The notes: generated by a model not told the origin, from the letters alone. DNA of 15,302 nt from Actinomycetota bacterium (GCA_005788585.1 SYBY01000230.1:1-15302); one strand, 5' to 3'; positions 5,967 to 14,434 are shown, counted from the first letter of the stretch. Translations and numbers: made by a program.

Positions 5967-6848
5967 ATGGAAGGCCGCGACGTCTACGCCCATCCGCCCC
6001 CGCCGCCCCGCCGGACCGACGAGACGCGGGTCTCGCGGCGCGCGCTCTTCGGCCTGCGCATGGCGGGACGCGCCCGGGCGGAGATCGACTACGAAGGGGC
6101 CACCGCGCGCGTCCGCGCCGATGCGGAAGCCGCAACGGCATGGCCGCTGCTCGACCGGCTCGGTCCCGTCGCCGAGCTCCTGGCCGAGCTCACCGAGGTG
6201 GCATCGGAGGAGCGCGTGCTCGACGCCGGCGCCGGGGACGGCAACGTCGCGCGAGCGTGCCGGGCGCTGGGCGCGCGCGTCGACGCGTGCGACCTCGCCG
6301 CCGCCGCCGTCGCGCGGGGGCGCGAGCGGTGCGACCCGGCGGTCACCTGGCAGCAGGCCGACCTCCAGGCACTGCCGTACGGGAACGGCGAGTTCGATGT
6401 CGTGATCACCGCCTTCGGCGCCCAGCAGGCGCCGCGCGTCGATCGGACCATCGACGAGCTCGTGCGCGTGTGCCGGCCTGGTGGCCGGATCGCGGTTGCC
6501 GCGTGGGTGCCGCGCGGCCTGCCCGGCGGGCTCATCGAGCACGCCGAGCACGTGCGTCCGCCCGCCGACGGCATCGCGTCGATGACGACGTGGGGCCGTG
6601 ACGCCGTCATCCGCAACCGGCTCGGGCCCTTCCTTGAGGACCTCGAGGTCCGGACGCGCACCGTCAGGATCGCGGGCCTGAGCCCGGACGAGCTCTTCGC
6701 CGCGTTGACTCCGGGGACGTTCACCGCAGCACAGCGCGAGGAGCTGCGACCCGCGTTCGACCGCCTGCTGGCGGCATCGAGCAACGATCCGGGCACCGTC
6801 GAGCTGGATGCTCGCTACATCGTCGTCGCGGGCCGCCGGCCAACATGA
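5967..6848 (+). CDS. Class I SAM-dependent methyltransferase
   Basis: A 293-residue cytosolic protein with the seven-strand methyltransferase fold, transferring methyl from S-adenosylmethionine to an unknown acceptor. Motif I is VLDAGAGDGNVA (84-95). The acidic residue closing strand 2 is in DACDL (107-111, likely Asp109). QADLQALPYGNGEFDVV (130-146) matches the ubiE/Methyltransf_11 pattern, followed by RVCRPGGRIAVAAW (167-180). The first 60 residues are basic and Pro-rich (five prolines in a row at 10-14) before the fold, an extension that gives no clue to substrate. The start at 5967 rests on the TAGGCT element just upstream and the absence of a better candidate; a later Met (32) is possible. 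It is divergent from phoX and shares its control region. The acceptor cannot be told. Confidence 0.87.
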   Translation: MEGRDVYAHPPPPPRRTDETRVSRRALFGLRMAGRARAEIDYEGATARVRADAEAATAWPLLDRLGPVAELLAELTEVASEERVLDAGAGDGNVARACRALGARVDACDLAAAAVARGRERCDPAVTWQQADLQALPYGNGEFDVVITAFGAQQAPRVDRTIDELVRVCRPGGRIAVAAWVPRGLPGGLIEHAEHVRPPADGIASMTTWGRDAVIRNRLGPFLEDLEVRTRTVRIAGLSPDELFAALTPGTFTAAQREELRPAFDRLLAASSNDPGTVELDARYIVVAGRRPT

Positions 6849-6901
6849 GCGCGAACGCGCCAACTTACTCGCGGTAGAGCGCCAGCTGGCCGAACACCTT
6901 G

Positions 6902-6923
6902 GCATCCCCACCTTCGGGGATGC
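6902..6923 (+). promoter_or_regulatory. Hairpin at the start of the diguanylate cyclase gene
   Basis: GCATCCCC (6902-6909) and GGGGATGC (6916-6923) form a perfect 8-bp stem with a 6-nt loop. Two wobble pairs and a further U-A pair can extend it to 6926. It covers the GGGGA Shine-Dalgarno-like run and the ATG at 6920, and touches the ATG at 6926. In the mRNA it could mask the initiation region. It is not a terminator of the gene ending at 6848, as no U-tract follows. Confidence 0.5.
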
Positions 6924-6925
6924 TG

Positions 6926-9301
6926 ATGCCGGTCGTCCACTGCGACATCCTCGTGCTGAGCCCCGCGTCGCGCGTCCGCGACGAACTGGCGCAGCGCGTC
7001 ATCGCTCTGACGCAGGGAGCAGTCCACTCCGCCGCCTCGATCGACGACGCGCTGCCGCTGCTCGCCGGCGGCCGCCACGTCGTGCTCGCCGACCCGGCCG
7101 CAGGCGATGCCGCGACCTGCGCCGCGCGGTTGCCCGAGGCTGGCGGCAGCGTCGGCATCGTCATGCTCGCCGCCACGCCGCCCGCTCCCCTGCCGGTGGG
7201 GGTCGTGCAGGCGGTACCGGTCTCGGCGACCGACATCGAGCTGGGGCTGGCCGTGGGCCAGGCAGCGCAGTACGCCGCAGACGCCCCCACACGGACCGAC
7301 GTCGCGCGCGAGCTGGACGAGCTCACCGGGGTCATGCCCGACGCCGCCGCACTGCTCTTCGACCGCAACCTGATCTGCCGGGTCGCGCGCGGACCACTGG
7401 TCGACCGGATCCTGCACGTCTCGATCGACCTCACCGGGCAGACCGCCGAGCAGATGGCGGGCCCCCGGTGGAAGATCACCCGCCCCTACTGGGAGGCGGC
7501 CCTGCGCGGGTCCCGCCAGCGCTTCGACTACGACGTCCCCGAGACCGATCACGTCTACGCCACCGACCTGATCCCCCGCCGCGCGGGCGGGCGCGTGATC
7601 GACATCGTGTGCGTCATCGCCGACGTGACCGCGCAGCGTCGCGCGGAGGCGGCCGAGACTGCGGCCCGCGACGAGCTGGCCCGCAGCGAAGCGCGGTACC
7701 GGGCCATGGTCGACAACCTGCACGAGGGCGTGGCCCTGCTCGACGCCGAGCGCGCCTGGGTGGCCAACGCGAGCGCCCTGCGCATCCTCGGCCTCACCGC
7801 CGAGCAGCTCGCCGGCGCGGAGCGGCTGCCCGACGGCTGGTACGCGATGGACGAGGACGGCTCCCGCCTCGCGCTGCGCGACCTGCCGGGTCACCGGACG
7901 CAGCGCGACGGCGACGCGCACACCGACCGCACCCTGGGGCTGCACCTCCCGGACGGGACGGTGCGCTGGCTGCTGGTCAACACGGAGCCCATCGCGTCGG
8001 CGACCGACCCGGCGCGGCGCGAGGTCGTCTCCTCGTTCATCGACATCACGGCCCAGCGCGAAGCCGAGCGCGCGCTCGCCCGCGAGCACGCCGACCTGGC
8101 CGAGGCCCAGCGGATCGCGCGCATGGGCTCGTGGCGCATCGCCCTCCCGGATTTCGACTGGACCTGGTCGGACGAGGCCTGCCGCATCTTCGGCCGGTCC
8201 CCCGGAGACCCGCCCGCGGACTTCTCGGAGTTCCTCGCGCACGCGCACCCGGAGGACCGCGAGTTCCTGTCGCGGACCTGGGACCGGCGCCTGCGCCATC
8301 CGGCCGGCCCGATCGAGCTCTACTTCCGGATCATGCACCGCGCGGGCACCGTCGCGTACCTTCACATGCGGGCGCACGTCGAGCGCGACGAGCAGGGCCA
8401 TCCGACGGCGATCGCCGGCGTGATCCAGGACATCAGCGAGCGGCAGGAGGCCGAGCTCGCGCTGCGGGCGGCCCAGCGCCGGTTCGAGGCCGCGTTCGAC
8501 GAGGCGCCGATCGGAATGATCCTCATGGACGCCGACGGCCGCAACATCCGCGTCAACCACGCGATCTGCGAGCTCACCGGCCACAGCCACGCCGAGCTGC
8601 TGCGCATGCGCCACGGCGTGATGAGCGCGACCGACCCCGCGGCGGAGGACCTGCAGGCGCTCGGCGACCTCCTGGCGGGAACGGCACAGCGGTGGACCGC
8701 GGAGCGACGGCTCATCGCCTCCGACGGACGCGCGATGTGGGTCCAGCTGTCGGCGGCGCGGCTGCAGGTCGCCCCCGACGAGCCGCCGATGATCCTCTGC
8801 CACTACCTCGACATCAGCCACCGCCACCGGCTGGAGCGGCGGCTGCGCCACCTCGCCGAGCACGACCCGCTGACGGGCGTGCCCAACCGGCGCGCGTGGG
8901 AGGCGCAGGTGCCGCAGGCGATCAGCGAAGCGGAGCAGACCGGCGCGCCGCTGGGCATCGCCCTGCTCGACCTCAACGGCTTCAAGGCGATCAACGACAC
9001 CCTCGGCCATGACGCAGGAGACCGCGTGCTGCGGGAGGTCGCCGCGGCGTGGCGGGGCCAGCTTCGGGACAGCGACATGCTCGCCCGGCTCGGCGGCGAC
9101 GAGTTCGCCGTCCTGCTGCCCGACTGCGGCGAGGGCGACCTCGACGAGCTCGCCCGCCGGCTGCGGACCGCCCTGGAGTACGGGCCTGGCTGCGCGGTGG
9201 GCGCGGTGACGCGACGCCCGGGCGAGAGCGTCGAGGACCTCGTCCGGCGGGCCGACGCGGCGCTCTACCGCGACAAGCTCGCATTCCGGAAGACTTCCTA
9301 G
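6926..9301 (+). CDS. Four-PAS sensor diguanylate cyclase (GGDEF)
   Basis: A 791-residue cytosolic protein expected to make the second messenger cyclic di-GMP from two GTP. Order: a degenerate receiver-like region (about 5-115), PAS 1 (about 137-240), PAS 2 (256-380), PAS 3 (393-508), PAS 4 (517-632), then GGDEF (640-785). The PAS units end in the usual DITAQREAE, DISERQEAE or DISHRHRLE linkers. The GGDEF motif is intact at 723-727. RDSD (714-717), exactly five residues before it, is the RxxD inhibitory site that binds c-di-GMP for product feedback. There is no EAL domain and no clear membrane segment. Possible starts are TTG 6899, ATG 6920 and ATG 6926; I prefer 6926 because GGGGA precedes it by 5 nt. 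The N-terminal region lacks an obvious phosphoacceptor Asp pattern, so its receiver identity is weak. Confidence 0.93.
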   Translation: MPVVHCDILVLSPASRVRDELAQRVIALTQGAVHSAASIDDALPLLAGGRHVVLADPAAGDAATCAARLPEAGGSVGIVMLAATPPAPLPVGVVQAVPVSATDIELGLAVGQAAQYAADAPTRTDVARELDELTGVMPDAAALLFDRNLICRVARGPLVDRILHVSIDLTGQTAEQMAGPRWKITRPYWEAALRGSRQRFDYDVPETDHVYATDLIPRRAGGRVIDIVCVIADVTAQRRAEAAETAARDELARSEARYRAMVDNLHEGVALLDAERAWVANASALRILGLTAEQLAGAERLPDGWYAMDEDGSRLALRDLPGHRTQRDGDAHTDRTLGLHLPDGTVRWLLVNTEPIASATDPARREVVSSFIDITAQREAERALAREHADLAEAQRIARMGSWRIALPDFDWTWSDEACRIFGRSPGDPPADFSEFLAHAHPEDREFLSRTWDRRLRHPAGPIELYFRIMHRAGTVAYLHMRAHVERDEQGHPTAIAGVIQDISERQEAELALRAAQRRFEAAFDEAPIGMILMDADGRNIRVNHAICELTGHSHAELLRMRHGVMSATDPAAEDLQALGDLLAGTAQRWTAERRLIASDGRAMWVQLSAARLQVAPDEPPMILCHYLDISHRHRLERRLRHLAEHDPLTGVPNRRAWEAQVPQAISEAEQTGAPLGIALLDLNGFKAINDTLGHDAGDRVLREVAAAWRGQLRDSDMLARLGGDEFAVLLPDCGEGDLDELARRLRTALEYGPGCAVGAVTRRPGESVEDLVRRADAALYRDKLAFRKTS

Positions 9302-9309
9302 CCGCTGAA

Positions 9310-9324
9310 CCGGGGTTTCCCCGG
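9310..9324 (+). terminator. Possible terminator hairpin after the GGDEF gene
   Basis: CCGGGG and CCCCGG form a 6-bp all-G/C stem with the loop TTT, 8 nt past the stop codon. No T-run follows. It may separate the cyclase gene from the membrane-protein pair. Confidence 0.4.
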
Positions 9325-9403
9325 GTGCGGGCGGCCGAGCCAGGTGGGAGGATGCCGCGCGCGTGTACCCGCGCCACTCTCTTTCCCTCAGCGAGGCGGC
9401 ACC

Positions 9404-10813
9404 ATGAGCGACGAGACCGAACGCACGGCGGACCCTGAGCAGCCTGCAGAAGCCGCCGCGGTCCCGCCCTCACGCGGCCGCATCTACACCGCCCGCGCGC
9501 TCGTCGTCCTCGCACTGCTGGTCGGGACACTGTCGATCTTCGCCACGTGGGCGCGCGAGCAGCTGCTGAACACCGACCAGTGGGTCGAGACGAGCACCGA
9601 GCTGCTCGAGAACCGCGAGATCAACGACCAGATCGCGAACTTCCTCGTCGACTCGCTGTACGAGAACGTGGACGTCAGCCAGCAGCTCGCCGACCGGCTC
9701 CCGCCCGAGCTGCAGCCGCTCGCGCCCGCCGCCGCCGCCGCGGTGCGCCAGGGACTCGACCGCATCTCGGACCGCGCGCTGGAGGACCCGCGCACGCAGA
9801 ACCTCTGGGCCGACGCGAACCGCGTCGCCCACGAGCAGCTCGTCGCGATCATCCTGGAGGAGGGTTCCGGGCCGGTGAGCACGGCGGACGGCGTCGTGGT
9901 GCTCGACCTGCGCAGCATCCTCACCCAGATCGGGCAGCGCATCGGGTTGCCGAACTCCGTCCTCCAGCGCATCCCCGATAGCGCGGCGGAGATCGAGATC
10001 GTCCGCTCGGACGAGCTGAAGACCGCGCAGAACGCAGCGCAGCTGCTGAAGACGGGGTCGTACGTGCTGACGTTCCTGACCCTCGGCCTGCTGATCCTCG
10101 CGGTGTGGCTCGCCCGCGGCCGCCGGCGGGCCACGATGCTCGCGGCGGGCTGGGCGCTCATCGCGGCCGGCGCGATCGTCCTGCTCGCACGCGGGATCGC
10201 CGGTCAGTACGTCGTCGACGCGCTGACGAGCACGGCGTCGGTGCAGGGTTCGGCCACCGCGGCCTGGGACATCGGCACGTCGCTGCTCCACACGCTGGGC
10301 TGGCAGGCGGTGATCATCGGCGCGGGCGTCGTGATCGCCGCGTGGCTCGCCGGGCCCGCCCGGCCCGCCACCGCGGTGCGGCGCATCAGCGCACCGGCGC
10401 TCCAGCAGCGGCCCGACGCGGTCGGCATCGGGGTGGGCGTCGCGCTCATCCTGCTCATCGCGTGGGCGCCGATCCCCGCGTTGCGGCGGCCGTCCTTCGT
10501 GCTGCTGCTCGTCGTGCTCGTGGGGATCGGGGTGTACGCGCTGCGGCGCCAGACGCAGCATGAGTTCCCCGACGCCGAAGGCACCGGGATCGACCTCGCG
10601 GCCCTGCGCGCGAAGGCGTCCGGCGCGGCGGGCTCGGTCAGGCGCGCGGCGGCGAAGGTCGGGCCCGGTGGTGAGCCCGTCGCGCTGCCTCCCGCGGCGG
10701 ATCCGGCCGAGGCGCGCATCGCCGCGCTGGAGCGCCTGGCCGCCCTGCGTGACGCCGGGGTCCTCGACGACGACGAGCTCGCGTCCGAGAAGGCCAGGCT
10801 GCTCCACGCATGA
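9404..10813 (+). CDS. Multi-pass membrane protein with C-terminal SHOCT domain
   Basis: A 469-residue inner-membrane protein of unknown function. Predicted segments: TM1 about 31-49, a large probably extracytoplasmic domain 50-218, then TM2 219-237, TM3 243-262, TM4 301-316, TM5 339-359 and TM6 364-380. A cytosolic tail ends in a SHOCT domain (about 436-468: ALERLAALRDAGVLDDDELA, then SEKARLL), a short helical module seen at the C-termini of many membrane proteins. The start TM1-WAREQLLNTDQWVE resembles a family of uncharacterised integral membrane proteins widespread in Streptomyces and relatives. The ATG at 9404 follows GAGG by 7 nt; a longer ORF from 9344 adds 20 residues without a better ribosome site. 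Its stop overlaps the next start (ATGA), so the two are translationally coupled. Confidence 0.85.
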   Translation: MSDETERTADPEQPAEAAAVPPSRGRIYTARALVVLALLVGTLSIFATWAREQLLNTDQWVETSTELLENREINDQIANFLVDSLYENVDVSQQLADRLPPELQPLAPAAAAAVRQGLDRISDRALEDPRTQNLWADANRVAHEQLVAIILEEGSGPVSTADGVVVLDLRSILTQIGQRIGLPNSVLQRIPDSAAEIEIVRSDELKTAQNAAQLLKTGSYVLTFLTLGLLILAVWLARGRRRATMLAAGWALIAAGAIVLLARGIAGQYVVDALTSTASVQGSATAAWDIGTSLLHTLGWQAVIIGAGVVIAAWLAGPARPATAVRRISAPALQQRPDAVGIGVGVALILLIAWAPIPALRRPSFVLLLVVLVGIGVYALRRQTQHEFPDAEGTGIDLAALRAKASGAAGSVRRAAAKVGPGGEPVALPPAADPAEARIAALERLAALRDAGVLDDDELASEKARLLHA

Positions 10814-12825
10814 GCACCCCGCCCGAAGACCCCCGGGTGCCGCGCGCGATCGGGTGGCACCCGGAGACGCCGCGCCTGCGCCCGATCCGGCTGGTCATCT
10901 CCTGGTTCGTCTCGGCGATCGCGCTGCTCGTGGCGGCGTCGATCGTGCCGGACGTCGAGATCGAAGGCGTCGGAGGCGCCCTGGCCGTCACCGCCGTCAT
11001 CGCGGTCGTCAACGCGGTGCTGCCGCCGCTCATCGCAGCGATGCGGCTGCCGCTGACGCTCCTGCTCGGGTTCGTCCTCGTCCTGATCGTCGACGCCCTC
11101 GCCCTGAAGTGGGCGAGCGACCTCATCGAGGGGTCGTTCGGCATCGACAGCTACGGGCTCGCATTCGCGACGTCGCTCCTCGCCGCCGCGGTGGACCTCA
11201 TCCTGCAGGTGTTCCTCGGCACCAACGACGACGAGCAGTACACGCTGCGGGTCGTGCGCCGGATCGCGCGGCGGCAGGGGCGCATCGAGCACGACGGGGC
11301 GCCGGGCCTCATCTGCCTGGAGATCGACGGACTCGGCCTGCCGGTCCTGGAGCGTGCGATGCGCAGCGGTCACGCGCCGCACCTCACGCGCTGGCTGTTC
11401 GAGGACGGCTACCGGCTGGTGCAGTGGGAGACCGACCTGTCGTCCCAGACCGGCGCGAGCCAGGCGGGCATCCTGCTCGGCTCCAACGAGGGCATCCCGG
11501 CCTTCCGCTGGGTCGAGAAGGACCGTGGCGTGATCATGAGCTGCTCGCGCCCGCAGGACTGCGTGGAGATCGAGCGCCGCCACGCGACAGGCGACGGGCT
11601 GCTCGCCAACGGCGGGGCCAGCCGCGGCAACCTGCTCAGCGGCGAGGCCGACGACGCGATCCTCACGATCAGCCGCCTGGCCGACGAGTTCCGGGCCAAC
11701 CCGGGCTACCGCGGGTTCCTGGCCAACGGCTTCAACGTCACGCGGATGGTCGTGCTGTTCGGCTGGGAGGTCGCGCTGGAGCTCACCGCCGCGGCACGGC
11801 AGAAGCGGCGCGACATCCGCCCGCGCGGCCATCGCGGCGGCGTCTATCCGTTCCTGCGCGCGGTGATGTGCGTCTTCGTGCGCGACCTCGTGGTCTACAG
11901 CGTGCTGACCGACATGATGCGCGGCCGGCCCGTGGTCTACGCGACGTTCGCGTCCTACGACGAGGTCGCCCACCACTCCGGCCTGGAGCGCCCCGACACG
12001 CTGGAGGCGCTGCGCAAGCTCGACCAGCAGTTCGGCCGCATCGCCGCCGCGCGCCCCTACGCGCAGCGGCCGTACGACATCGTCGTGCTCTCCGACCACG
12101 GCCAGACGCAGGGCGCGACCTTCAAGCAGCGCCACGGCTACGGCCTGGACGACCTCGTCTCGCGCTCGCTGGAGCGCACCGACGGCATCGTGTCCCTGAT
12201 GGGCGGCGACGAGATCGACGCCGTCCCGCGCGCCGCGCTCGGCGAGGCGACGGGCCGGCCGAGCGTGGTCACCGAGAAGGACGACGAGCCCGGCGGCGAC
12301 GCGGGCGTGCCGGTGGGCGACCGCAGCACCGTGGTCCTGGGCTCCGGCAACCTCGGGCTCATCTACCTCATGGAAGAGGCACGGCGGCTGACGTACGAGG
12401 AGCTCATGGAGCGCCACCCGCGGCTCATCCCGTCGCTGCGCGAGCACGAGCACATCGGGTGGCTGCTGGTGCGGTCCTCCGAACGCGGGCCCCTGGTCCT
12501 GGGGCCGAAGGGCGAGCGCGAACTGGCGACCGGGACCGTCACAGGCGAGGACCCGCTCGCCCCGTTCTCCCCGACCGCGGCGCGCCACCTGCTGCGCACC
12601 GACGGCTTCGAGCACGTCGCCGACATCATGGTGGGCAGCTTCTACGACCCGCACCTCGACGAGGGCTGCGCGTTCGAGGAGCTCATCAGCTTCCACGGCG
12701 GCCTCGGCGGGGAGCAGACCGAGCCGTTCATCCTGGCCCCCGCGCACCTGCCGCTCCCCGACGAGGAGCTCATCGGGGCGGCGGCGGTGCACGGGGTGTT
12801 GATGGGCTGGCGTCCTGACCGTTAG
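10810..12825 (+). CDS. Phage-holin-4-like membrane domain fused to a type I phosphodiesterase/alkaline-phosphatase-superfamily domain
   Basis: A 671-residue membrane-anchored hydrolase. Residues 24-137 hold four membrane segments in the pattern of the holin-4/YvlD family (VNAVLPPLI, LPLTLLLGF). Residues 165-645 are a metal-dependent phosphodiesterase/nucleotide-pyrophosphatase-like domain: LEIDGLG with metal ligand Asp173, the SQTGAS region with likely nucleophile Thr214, SYDEVAHHS with Asp384 and His388, LSDHGQTQG with Asp429 and His430, and the final SFHGG with His629. The two-metal set thus looks complete, so an active enzyme is expected; the substrate (phosphodiester, phospholipid headgroup or sulfate ester) is unknown. 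The start overlaps the SHOCT gene stop by 4 nt (ATGA), arguing for joint function at the membrane. Fused proteins of this kind are, as I recall, annotated in other actinobacteria as phage holin family protein. Nothing else here suggests a phage. Confidence 0.87.
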   Translation: MSTPPEDPRVPRAIGWHPETPRLRPIRLVISWFVSAIALLVAASIVPDVEIEGVGGALAVTAVIAVVNAVLPPLIAAMRLPLTLLLGFVLVLIVDALALKWASDLIEGSFGIDSYGLAFATSLLAAAVDLILQVFLGTNDDEQYTLRVVRRIARRQGRIEHDGAPGLICLEIDGLGLPVLERAMRSGHAPHLTRWLFEDGYRLVQWETDLSSQTGASQAGILLGSNEGIPAFRWVEKDRGVIMSCSRPQDCVEIERRHATGDGLLANGGASRGNLLSGEADDAILTISRLADEFRANPGYRGFLANGFNVTRMVVLFGWEVALELTAAARQKRRDIRPRGHRGGVYPFLRAVMCVFVRDLVVYSVLTDMMRGRPVVYATFASYDEVAHHSGLERPDTLEALRKLDQQFGRIAAARPYAQRPYDIVVLSDHGQTQGATFKQRHGYGLDDLVSRSLERTDGIVSLMGGDEIDAVPRAALGEATGRPSVVTEKDDEPGGDAGVPVGDRSTVVLGSGNLGLIYLMEEARRLTYEELMERHPRLIPSLREHEHIGWLLVRSSERGPLVLGPKGERELATGTVTGEDPLAPFSPTAARHLLRTDGFEHVADIMVGSFYDPHLDEGCAFEELISFHGGLGGEQTEPFILAPAHLPLPDEELIGAAAVHGVLMGWRPDR

Positions 12826-14276
12826 CGCTTGAGCGTCAGCGTGCCGGTGACCTTGCCGGCCGTGATCTTCAGCGTGACGCTGCGCTTGCGGGCGAGGCTG
12901 CGGCGGGCCGCCTTCGTGAACTTCAGGGTCACCGTCGCCGTCCCGTTCGCGGCGGCCTTCGCGCGGCCGGTCGCGACGGTGCGCTTGCCCTGCTTGGCCT
13001 TGGCGGTGAACGCCTTGCCCGCGGGCAGGCCGCTGAGCTTGACCTTCATCCCGCTGCGCAGCGCGGCGCGCAGCTTGACGGTCTTGGCGAACGCGACCTT
13101 CTTCGTCTTCGCAGCGGTCTTGGTGGTGCCGTCGTTCGCGGTCGTGCCCGTCGCGGTTCCGCGCTCGACCGTCTCGCAGTTGCTGTTCACCACGTCGGCG
13201 GTGTCGACGATCGCCCGGTCGTTGCCGACGCCGCAGTCGATGCTGTCGATCTCGCCGTCACGGGCGTTGATGACGTCGTTGCCGTGCGGCAGCGTGCAGC
13301 TCTGCAGGACGCCGCACTGCGAGCCGGTGAAGTCGCCGTTGATGGTGTCGCGCCCCGGGCCGCCGGTGAGGACGTCGTCGCCGAAGCCGCCCTCGATCTG
13401 GTCGTTGCCCGCGCCGCCGTCGATGGTCTGGCTGCCGTTCGACGCGAGGAGGACGTCGTCTCCGCCCAGGCCGTTGACGGTCGAGGAGCCGAGGTCGCTC
13501 GGCGCGTAGATCTCGACGCGGTCGGGGCCGTCGCTCATCGTGTACTCGCCGGGCGCGAAGGCCTTGACGTGCTCGATGTTCATGACGTTGTCGCGCTCGC
13601 CGGGGCGGCCGTCGTTGGCCTGACCGTCGAGGGTCACGGTGACGCGCTTGCCGCGCTTCTCGGAGCTGTTGTCGGCCCAGTCGTCGACCTGGTCGAACCC
13701 GGCGCCGCCGTCGACGATGTCGTTGCCGTCGGTGTAGCGGTCGGGCTGCAGGAAGTCGTCGCCGCCGTCGCCGTGGAGCTGGTCGTCGCCGGCGCCGCCG
13801 ATCATCTTGTCGTCGCCCTCGCCGCCGCGCAGGACGTCGTTGCCGACCTCGGATTCGAGCTCGTCGGCACCGTCGCCACCGAGCAGGGTGGCGGGTAGCG
13901 CCGCGGCGTTCTTCAGCTTGTCCTCGCCTGCGCCGCCGTCGAAGGTGATCGGCACAGAGGGCGCGCTGGGCAGCGTGTAGCCCCTGTCGGCGCCGTCGCC
14001 GAGCTCGACGACCATGCGTGCGGGGATGTCGCACTGCGCCGGGAAGTCCTCGGACAAGCGCGTACACCGGTCCGGTGGGAAGCTCATCGTCGTCGCCCCT
14101 GAATCGGAGACCGAGATGCGGCCCGCCTGCTCGCCGGAGATGCCGACGAAGTTCGCTTCACCGGGCGCGGCGCGCAGGACGAGGGTGTCGCCCTCGTAGG
14201 TCAGCGAGGACGCCGACGCGCCCGCAGGAAGCAGGGCGAGTGCGGCGCAGGCGGCGACAAGTGGGGTGCGGCGCAT
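12822..14276 (-). CDS. Secreted hemolysin-type Ca-binding (RTX-like) repeat protein
   Basis: A 484-residue exported protein. Residues 1-22 form a Sec signal peptide (MRRT start, Ala/Leu core, cleavage after ASA). Residues 23-115 are a beta-rich region. Nonapeptide GGxGxDxLx repeats then appear in blocks at about 115-199, 269-315 and 332-358, expected to fold as a Ca-binding parallel beta-roll. The last block (DGEIDSIDCGVGNDRAIVD) with Cys348 and Cys367 is a module common in Solirubrobacterales. Residues 390-484 are a Lys/Arg/Thr/Val-rich beta domain, perhaps for envelope attachment. Cys71/82 and 321/327 may pair as disulfides. It differs from true RTX toxins in having an N-terminal signal and no type I secretion genes nearby. 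The ATG at 14276 has AAGGAG 7 nt upstream; a longer ORF upstream is rejected. Its TAA overlaps the convergent TAG at 12823-12825. Confidence 0.9.
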   Translation of the reverse strand: MRRTPLVAACAALALLPAGASASSLTYEGDTLVLRAAPGEANFVGISGEQAGRISVSDSGATTMSFPPDRCTRLSEDFPAQCDIPARMVVELGDGADRGYTLPSAPSVPITFDGGAGEDKLKNAAALPATLLGGDGADELESEVGNDVLRGGEGDDKMIGGAGDDQLHGDGGDDFLQPDRYTDGNDIVDGGAGFDQVDDWADNSSEKRGKRVTVTLDGQANDGRPGERDNVMNIEHVKAFAPGEYTMSDGPDRVEIYAPSDLGSSTVNGLGGDDVLLASNGSQTIDGGAGNDQIEGGFGDDVLTGGPGRDTINGDFTGSQCGVLQSCTLPHGNDVINARDGEIDSIDCGVGNDRAIVDTADVVNSNCETVERGTATGTTANDGTTKTAAKTKKVAFAKTVKLRAALRSGMKVKLSGLPAGKAFTAKAKQGKRTVATGRAKAAANGTATVTLKFTKAARRSLARKRSVTLKITAGKVTGTLTLKR

Positions 14277-14300
14277 GGGACGACTCCTTGAGACTCGGGG

Positions 14301-14320
14301 CCGCAGCGGAAGTGCTGCGG
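14301..14320 (-). promoter_or_regulatory. Hairpin in the RTX-like gene upstream region
   Basis: CCGCAGC and GCTGCGG form a perfect 7-bp stem with a 6-nt loop (GGAAGT), 24-44 nt upstream of the ATG at 14276 and outside the Shine-Dalgarno. It could be a leader stem or an operator dyad. The rest of 14277-14434 holds no gene that I can support. I see no convincing promoter for the minus-strand gene. Confidence 0.3.
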
Positions 14321-14434
14321 TGTCGTCATCCTGCGGCGCACGCACCCTCGTGGCATTGCGGGAACCCCCAGACATGCACCCCAGGGTTTCGGGAGGGGCA
14401 CATGTACGACAATGATGTCGCGAGTCTGATGCCC

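Noticed and set aside
6865..6925. Minus-strand tail reading GGDAKVFGQLALYRE as a gene remnant
   Set aside because: It looks protein-like for a few residues only and continues into shadow sequence antisense to the PAS-GGDEF gene.
6815..9010. Long open frames opposite and out of frame with the PAS-GGDEF gene (731 and 734 codons)
   Set aside because: Arg/Ala/Pro/Gly-rich translations with no domain pattern; typical shadow frames of a G+C-rich gene.
10810..11220. Holin-like domain as a sign of a prophage
   Set aside because: The domain is fused to an enzyme and no lysin, tail, capsid, integrase or att site is seen; this family is common in bacterial chromosomes.
10204..12792. 862-codon minus-strand frame across the membrane-protein pair
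   Set aside because: Low-complexity His/Arg/Asp/Ala-rich translation, while the plus strand encodes recognisable membrane segments and metal motifs.
12822..14276. Direct DNA repeats in the RTX-like gene as a CRISPR or minisatellite
   Set aside because: The repetition follows from the glycine/aspartate-rich nonapeptide coding; unit lengths vary and there are no spacers.
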